Shown here in pieces: positions 58,816-64,000 of a DNA stretch of 64,000 bases. The position numbers and the translations under genes were made by a program. The stretch's first letter is position 1. The number at the start of each line of letters is the position of its first letter. Below the pieces are notes generated by a model, which ran no database searches, had not been told where the DNA came from, and worked only from the letters and a program-made list of their open reading frames with translations. The stretch comes from Climacium dendroides (lineage: Eukaryota; Streptophyta; Bryopsida; Hypnales; Climaciaceae), in assembly GCA_950106755.1 (NCBI GenBank), contig OX467083.1, positions 49,614,555 through 49,678,554 on the forward strand. Reading direction: 5' to 3'.

Positions 58816-58823
58816 TATATAAT
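58816..58823 (+). promoter_or_regulatory. TATA box for retroelement RNA (P2, copy F)
   Basis: TATATAAT lies 80 bp right of CACTA 1 and matches the minus-strand TATATATAA at 4191-4201 in the paralogous LTR. CACTA 1 separates it from the embedded gene and any U3 sequences upstream. Confidence 0.45.
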
Positions 58824-59855
58824 TTGAGTCTCAAGATTGAGACAAGGAGTTTTTTCCTTCTTGTATATGCTGTCTCTTGTGTATTTTCTATTGTTTTTCC
58901 TTGTCTTCCCAAAGATTGGCCGGATAAAGGAGGGAGAGATTGAGTATAGATGAGCAGAGTGTGGGAGGATCTTCTCCCCTTATTGTCTTTTTGTGATTGC
59001 CGATGCATGTGAACAGGTTGTAAGTGTTGGGAGTGAGTCAAGACACCTCAGTAGGTTTAGAGCTCATAATTCCGGGTGAGATAGCCAGTGCTAGGCTAGA
59101 CAGCAAGAAAAAGGATTCTCAAACTGTGCTAGAGCTACCAGATGGAATGTCTGGGTTAGCCTCCGAACGCTTGAGAGGTCTCACTATCTGAGGAAGTAAA
59201 CGGAAGAGTGCTAGATTGTGCTGGCACGTGTAGACACACTTGTAGCCACCTTAGTTTCGCACTGATTTCAAAAGATAGTAAGGTTGTTGTAGTGGATGAG
59301 GATCGTACGGGGGATTTTTGTGTGACCTACAGACTAGGATTACTTCTAGTTTGCTGTGAAAGATCAAACTGGATCCTGTTAGAATAGGAGGATAGATTAG
59401 CTGAGTGAATTTTCCATCACTATAAAGACCGGAAGGAGAGGAGCGCCTACCTCTCTGAGAACAAGTGGCAGATCCCTCTGAAGTGCCAACAGAGGTTAAG
59501 CAAAACCGGAACAGAAACTGAGGAAAGGAAGTCCTCGATCAAAGTAGTAAGAGAACCGGTCGGGAGTGTGAGTTCCGGTTTGGTTCTTGTGGGTTGTCAA
59601 TTGATTTTGATTCGGGTCAGTATTAGTCTGGACCGGATCCGTCTATAGAAAGAGGAGGAAGTTATCCGGTATTTGGGAAAAAAAGTGAAGAGTGATAAAG
59701 AAGAGTAATCTAATTGAGAAACTTTTCTTAAATCATCTAGTAACATGAAACACTTCACAGAGTCTCTTGGGTTCGATCTTTAGAATCACTTTGTTATGCT
59801 TTAAAGGGGGTTTTGTGAGCATAATAGGGAATTTCACTTATCTTGTACTGCGACA

Positions 59856-60259
59856 CCAGCATCATCTTGGACATATGTTGCATTGCCTCTATTGTCTGTA
59901 GTCTTCATCCATTGGCATCGTAAAAGCACGATTGGTGTATGCAATGGTCCGTAGTCAAGCTTCAATATGTCCTTCAAAACTCCAACGTAATTCACGGACA
60001 CATCCCTTACATCGTCGGTCAGTATGTCAAAAACGGAAGCTACTTCAGAATTGTATGTCCGGAAACGATGGGTATCACCGTCATCTACTCTGAAATGGAT
60101 ACCGAAGGACTTCTGCTTGGTGTAGCGTAATGCCGTCTGTGAGGGTTTTTGGATGAGCAGTAGCCGATCGTTGTCGTCAGGGTCTGTCACATCAAATGGT
60201 GCGTTCTGCACGACGTTTGGGATCCAGTCCTCAAACGTTGGAATAGTCACATCTTGCAA
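59856..60259 (-). pseudogene. CACTA 2 transposase, DUF4216 N-terminal part
   Basis: Reads DVTIPTFEDWIPNVVQNAPF, then YVGVLKDILKLDYGPLHTPI, VLLRCQWMKTTDNRGNATYV, QDDAG, the DUF4216 domain. At 59856 the frame runs into the end of LTR copy F. Removing the LTR and one target copy rejoins the frame with 49628-49317. Confidence 0.85.
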
Positions 60260-60635
60260 GCCTTCGGCCTTCCAGATCCTGAATGTACTTTGGAACTGTT
60301 AACCTCTCATACATATAGCTCAAAATACAAATCATTCACAGAATATTGAAATGGCAAGAGAAGGCGTCCCCAGTTGACGTCGTCAGTGCTCCGTGGTGGT
60401 CTATTACTCAGTTACTTCTTGACACAGTCATTTCATGGATCTACTAAGTGTCTGTGACTCACAATTGACTAAATTCCAACTCACATGTGACTAGATGAAT
60501 GCCAGAAACATGGACGACTCTAGCGCTGCTGATGTGCGTTTTGCATTTTCACTGTATTGGAAATGAATAACCTTTTCAAAAACTAGAGCTCACAACATAC
60601 AACAACATGACAAACATAAACGGCGAAGGGTTTGC

Positions 60636-61364
60636 TTACAAATACTTTTCTTGTAGACAAGAGACGTTGGCCAAAACGTATTGATGTGTCAAGTCTCGTA
60701 GTGCAGGAGTCATGACAAAGGCTCTTCCTCCGCCTTGCAAGACCTCCTCTGCATCGCCGTACTCTTCGTCAGCATCCCAAACATGCCTCTTAGTGAACTG
60801 GAAGCTATGTAGGTACTCAGTTACAAATCCAATGTTTTCATCATTGAGATATCCCTCGGCCATACAAGCTTCAGGGCGAGCCATATTTCTCACATGATTC
60901 TTCAACGTTTTCATGTACCGTTCTATTGGATACATCCACCTTGCACTCATTAGACCACATATGTCCAATTCCTGAACCAAATGATATGGGTGATACGTCA
61001 TGATGTCAAAGAATGAAGGAGGGAATTCCATCTCCAACAAGGCCATACTCTCTGCCACATCGGCTTCTAATGAAGAGAAATCAGTAAGATTGTATACTGT
61101 ACTGCAAATTCTTCGAAACACTTTGCTCATCCTCATCACAGCCATCCTAGGACCTAGTTCCATCAAACCTCTCAAAGCCAATGGTAATATCTGCTGCATT
61201 AAAACATGATAATCGTGAGACTTCAGTCCACCAAAGTTTTTCTTCCGTAAGTGCTTGCTCAAGTCGGATGAATAGCCTGTCGGTGTCTTCAAACACTCCA
61301 TGCACGTCAAAAACACTTCGAGCTCATTATCCTTCAAAAGGTACGGCGCTGCGGGTTTCACCAT
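60636..61364 (-). pseudogene. CACTA 2 transposase, DUF4218 domain
   Basis: From VKPAAPYLLKDNELEVFLTC the exon reads LKSHDYHVLMQQILPLALRG, LEMEFPPSFFDIMTYHPYHL, then LMSARWMYPIERYMKTLKNH, VRNMARPEACMAEGYLNDEN. This is the DUF4218 domain found C-terminal to the Transposase_21 core in plant CACTA elements. A donor-like AAAG/GTATTT near 60641 marks the probable exon end. The first ~20 residues of the longest open frame come from the MITE and do not belong. Confidence 0.9.
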
Positions 61365-61579
61365 CACTACAAGAGAAACGCGTCCTAATTGACAAAAATC
61401 AGCTTGTCCTAATCTACAGAAAATTGACAAATTTTTGTCAATTTGGACAATTTTCTGTCAATTCGGACAGTTTTTTGTCCTAATTGACAAAAATCTGTCA
61501 ATTTTCTGTAGATTAGGACGGGCTGATTTTTGTCAATTAGGACGCGTTTCTGTCATTTTGGACAGGTTTTCTTGTAGTG
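61365..61579. mobile_element. CACTA-type fold-back MITE, 215 bp
   Basis: Ends CACTACAAGAGAAACGCG at 61365 and (reversed) CACTACAAGAAAACC at 61579, flanked by the 3-bp duplication CAT (61362-61364 and 61580-61582). The inside is nearly all inverted repeat built from GTCCTAATTGACAAAAATC, so it folds into a long hairpin. It lies within the transposase coding region of CACTA 2. Confidence 0.92.
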
Positions 61580-61768
61580 CATCTTTGCGGAATTCCTCGG
61601 GTGCGGAGTTAGCCATAGATGCGATCGTATATTCTGCCTCTGTAAGTCCCGCCTAACTTTCACAGTGTCTTTCCTCCCAATGATGGTTTTCAGGAAGTTC
61701 TTAGCCAGATTCATTTTGCAGTGCATGACATCTAGTGTATAACGAATAAGCAATTTCTGAATGCACAT
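61580..61768 (-). pseudogene. CACTA 2 transposase, end of Transposase_21 core
   Basis: TLDVMHCKMNLAKNFLKTII, GRKDTVKVRRDLQRQNIRSH, LWLTPHP matches the LDVMHxxxNL...T...G..KD...R.D motif at the end of the Transposase_21 domain. The MITE separates it from the DUF4218 segment. The rest of the catalytic core is not visible upstream. Confidence 0.8.
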
Positions 61769-61835
61769 GGTTCACAGTAGAAGGGTGAAAATGGTCAGTG
61801 CTTCATTAGTTGGAGCAATCAAGAAATGCATATTG

Positions 61836-61970
61836 ATTGAATAACTAGGAAACGACTGGGAAATGACTATATCCGGTCGATCCTCAGTTTCATATGAGTC
61901 TATTAATTGAATAACTAGGTCACGACTGGGAAATGACTAGTTCTAGTCAATCCCCAGTTTCATATGAGTC
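61836..61970. repeat. 70-bp tandem duplication in CACTA 2
   Basis: Two copies (61836-61905, 61906-61970) beginning ATTGAATAACTAGG and ending CAGTTTCATATGAGTC, about 85-90% alike. They lie in non-coding DNA between the transposase remnant and the next retroelement. Confidence 0.85.
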
Positions 61971-62272
61971 ACTACTGACTTGCCTCCGCCCACCTTACTG
62001 GACAACCTAACTTGTGCATATGGTGCATACTCATACTTGTGCTTATCAATTGACACACTAGAATCTTATGTACTCAATTACAAAAAATGATATACATTGT
62101 TATCTTAAATATACAAAAGAAGAAAACGAAGATGGCTTGCATAGCAAGCTGAGGCATTGAAGTGCACCGACTTTTACATGCAAATCAAAAAATAGGAACT
62201 CCATGAAACTCTCAATCAGTAATTATAGAACTACCATTCCTGCTATAAGACGGAATTACCTTCCAGTAAGGC

Positions 62273-64000
62273 TGTGGGAATCCGGAATCCGGAAACGGAT
62301 CAATAATACAAGAAGTAGGTACGAAAAATAAAATAAAAATAAAAAAAATAATAGTTAGAGTGTGATTTTTGGACCAGATAACTTGAATTAGGAAATAAGT
62401 GTTCCGGTACCACCCGTAACCGGAACTTATCCGGATCCGGAATCCGGACTCATTCAGAACACAGGAACCTACCGTATAGGCCCTGTAGCTACGGAAGTAG
62501 GATATCGTTGAGGCAACGGACCTGTAGCCGTTGTCCTTAAGACCGTAGAGAGACAGTTTAGTACTTAAGCCGTCTTCCTAGGGTTTCCTCTTCCCTTTTC
62601 TGTTCTGTGTACCCGAGACTGTTTGTGTGAGTAGTTGAGGGAAAGAGTGGTGAGTTAGCGACTGAGGAAGGACTACTTTCTTTTCGTTCTCACTTAGATC
62701 TTATGGCATCCGGACCAGTACGGAGGACAGCGGTATCTGCCCGGGTTATCTCTCCGGCCATTCCGGATAGCCCGGAACTACACAAACAGTTAGAGGAGGA
62801 CTTGACTAGATTAGGATGTGTCGGTTTACTACACCGACCGTGGAATCTCAAGAGTGAGGAGATGATTCAGGAGCTACTTCACGGTGTTCCGAATCAGTAT
62901 GAGCTTACTTTGAGAGGGCGGCCAGTCGCGTGGACCGAGGACATCTGGGCGGATGTTTATCAGTTCCGGAAGAGTGGGAACGGTTTAGCATCGAGGACGG
63001 ACCGTTTTGTAGCCGGGAAGTTCACCGGGACTGCAAACCCTAAGGACGGCTTTGCTATCAGCGAGTGTAAGGACGAGAGACATAGGCGGATTCTAGAGTT
63101 TCTAATTCCGATCTTATATCCGGAAAAGCCAACGTGGGTTACCATTACGGTGGCCAACACTATCTTTGGAGCTATGGAGAACCGGATAGTCCACTGGGGT
63201 AGGATCATAGCCGGGATAGTGGCTAAATTAGCGGATCACGTGACCCGAGCTAAGGTGAGTCCGGTTAGCACGTATTTGTTTCATCTGTACCATCAACAGG
63301 AACTTTTGAGTGCGGCGGAAATAATTCAGTATGACACCGGAAAGACACTCTTGTCATACGGACTTTCCGGGGAGGAAGCGGAGGAACCGGTCGAGTCAGA
63401 ACCAGAGGAACTTCCCGAGGAACGTCTGATGGACCCAAGGACCAAGAAGAGGAAGTCAACCGATCCGGGGTCGAGAATCAAGCCACCGACACTAGAGAGG
63501 GGGGAGTCCAGCAAGGGACCGGAGATGGAAACGGAATCTGCATTTTTCAATGCGGGGCTCGATTGGATACGTGAAGCCAAGGTACTTCACGACGGATTGT
63601 CGGATCTGGTGATAGACACCGCGGAAGTACTGAAGGTGGATCCGGATCAGATCGTGGAAGCTGTCAAGCGACTGCCCAAGCCGGAGGATCTGAAGAAGAG
63701 GGATGAGCGGATCCAAGAATTGGAGGCGGAACGGAATATACTCCAGGCTCGGGTGAATTGGGCGGAAGGAGAAATGGTAGCTGCAAAGGAGAAAGAAAAG
63801 GAGGCCCTCGCGCTGGTCAAGAATCTAACCGGGGCAGTCAACATCAAAGCCGACATCATCACGAAGGCTGCCTTGTTTGACTCCAAGATGATATCCGAAG
63901 GCCACATTACCGGAACCAAGGTAGTTACCATCCTCGTAGACTTCACCGCGAGAATAGAGCGAGTTTTCAAGGAGATCCAAAAATTGCTGGCGGCCATCGA
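62273..64000 (+). mobile_element. probable third LTR-gene retroelement (runs off right edge)
   Basis: Sequence character changes near 62273 (TGTGGGAATCCGG) from CACTA 2 to CCGG-rich DNA like that of the other LTR copies. A related ORF follows at 62703. I infer an LTR start here, but neither the usual TGTCGCA terminus nor a target duplication can be checked. Confidence 0.5.
62703..64000 (+). CDS. LTR-encoded protein, third subfamily (partial, open at right edge)
   Basis: An open frame of at least 432 codons with no stop, starting MASGPVRRTAVSARVISPAI. It aligns with the other copies through LEEDLTRLGCVGLLHRPWNL, GVPNQYELTLRG, AGKFTGTANPKDGFAISECK, RHRRILEFLIPILYPEKPTW and VSPVSTYLFHLYHQQELLSA. 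An acidic linker follows (EEAEEPVESEPEELPEE), then NAGLDWIREAKVLHDGLSDL and a coiled coil (ELEAERNILQARVNWAEGEM), ending in the AKAALFDSK-type motif shared with AKAKLFDEE. Nucleotide similarity to the other copies is low while protein blocks persist. The ATG follows a long leader beginning near 62273. Confidence 0.7.
   Translation, partial: MASGPVRRTAVSARVISPAIPDSPELHKQLEEDLTRLGCVGLLHRPWNLKSEEMIQELLHGVPNQYELTLRGRPVAWTEDIWADVYQFRKSGNGLASRTDRFVAGKFTGTANPKDGFAISECKDERHRRILEFLIPILYPEKPTWVTITVANTIFGAMENRIVHWGRIIAGIVAKLADHVTRAKVSPVSTYLFHLYHQQELLSAAEIIQYDTGKTLLSYGLSGEEAEEPVESEPEELPEERLMDPRTKKRKSTDPGSRIKPPTLERGESSKGPEMETESAFFNAGLDWIREAKVLHDGLSDLVIDTAEVLKVDPDQIVEAVKRLPKPEDLKKRDERIQELEAERNILQARVNWAEGEMVAAKEKEKEALALVKNLTGAVNIKADIITKAALFDSKMISEGHITGTKVVTILVDFTARIERVFKEIQKLLAAI

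Larger units (their letters stand above)
49629..59855 (+). mobile_element. solo LTR with intact embedded gene (copy F), interrupted by CACTA 1
   Basis: Begins TGTCGCAACC at 49629 and ends TTGTACTGCGACA at 59855, flanked by CCAAC (49624-49628) and CCAGC (59856-59860), a 5-bp duplication with one change. Without the 6,704-bp CACTA at 52033-58736 it is about 3.5 kb. It holds the leader motif (50174), a complete 583-codon ORF, a TATATAAT box at 58816 and R/U5 with the GAGGATCGTACGGGG block near 59290. It belongs to the second protein subfamily, like 3158-4735. Confidence 0.85.
48740..62272 (-). mobile_element. CACTA transposon 2 (En/Spm type), host to nested insertions
   Basis: The left terminus CACTACAAGGAAAACG at 48740 lies inside the gene of LTR copy D. 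Transposase segments on the minus strand run from 61768 down to 49317. An LTR element (49629-59855) and a MITE (61365-61579) are inserted in it. Near 62272 another retroelement begins, so the right terminus and the second target duplication are outside the window. The flanking 3 bp on the left are CAA. Confidence 0.8.

Noticed and set aside
60636..61430. Taking the DUF4218 frame as a 264-residue protein starting MSIFCRLGQADFC
   Set aside because: The first ~20 residues and the Met lie inside a MITE with its own ends and target duplication.

Overview
This is a window of nuclear DNA from a streptophyte, with two intron-rich host genes set in a deep nest of plant-type transposable elements. The organism makes cilia, because one gene is the intraflagellar transport protein IFT122. 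The other is a plant-type vacuolar H+-pyrophosphatase whose wording (for example SHEVRERTD where land plants usually have SHRIRERTD) looks more algal than seed-plant. Together with chromoviruses, CACTA elements and hAT-like remnants, this points to a charophyte alga such as Chara, or an early-diverging land plant with swimming sperm. Species identity is inference.

Host genes. IFT122 lies on the minus strand (21587 to 12707) in 22 exons reconstructed by eye, giving 1,246 codons with phases that close. The H+-pyrophosphatase lies head-to-head on the plus strand (26422 to 30325) in 8 exons, 756 codons. About 4.8 kb of AT-rich DNA with several short tandem repeats separates their start codons.

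The rest is transposons. (1) A family of LTR retrotransposons has 3.1-3.5 kb LTRs with ends TGTCGCA...TGCGACA and 5-bp target duplications. Each LTR carries a gene of roughly 560-580 codons (a conserved ~200-residue block, an acidic linker and coiled coil) between two TATA-like sequences. Copies: 3158-4735 (minus, beside a primer-binding site and gag-pro), 6385-9496, 34246-36561, 42458-45831, 47188-48739, and 49629-59855. A third protein subfamily runs off the right edge (62703 onward). I see this LTR-encoded gene as the most likely undescribed system here. (2) Chromovirus fragments occur at 40072-42457 and 45832-47187; the first has a chromodomain, an extra 3' ORF and an LTR carrying perfect heat-shock-element arrays. 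(3) One CACTA transposon (48740 to about 62272, running on beyond a further insertion) encodes a broken transposase on the minus strand. A second CACTA (52033-58736) carries a gene for a catalytically dead FCP1/SCP-like HAD domain. A CACTA-type MITE sits at 61365-61579. (4) A decayed hAT-like transposase (about 5752-10250) is split by a solo LTR. (5) A 1.5-kb inverted repeat (32707-34245 / 36832-38299) encodes an unknown repeat protein on each arm.

The order of nesting on the right is readable: chromovirus remnant, then an LTR at 47188, then a CACTA inside that LTR's gene (48740), then another LTR inside the CACTA transposase (49629), then a second CACTA inside that LTR (52033). Target duplications and a paralogous empty site support the inner steps. 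Exon boundaries, LTR limits and family names come from reading the sequence, without database searches.
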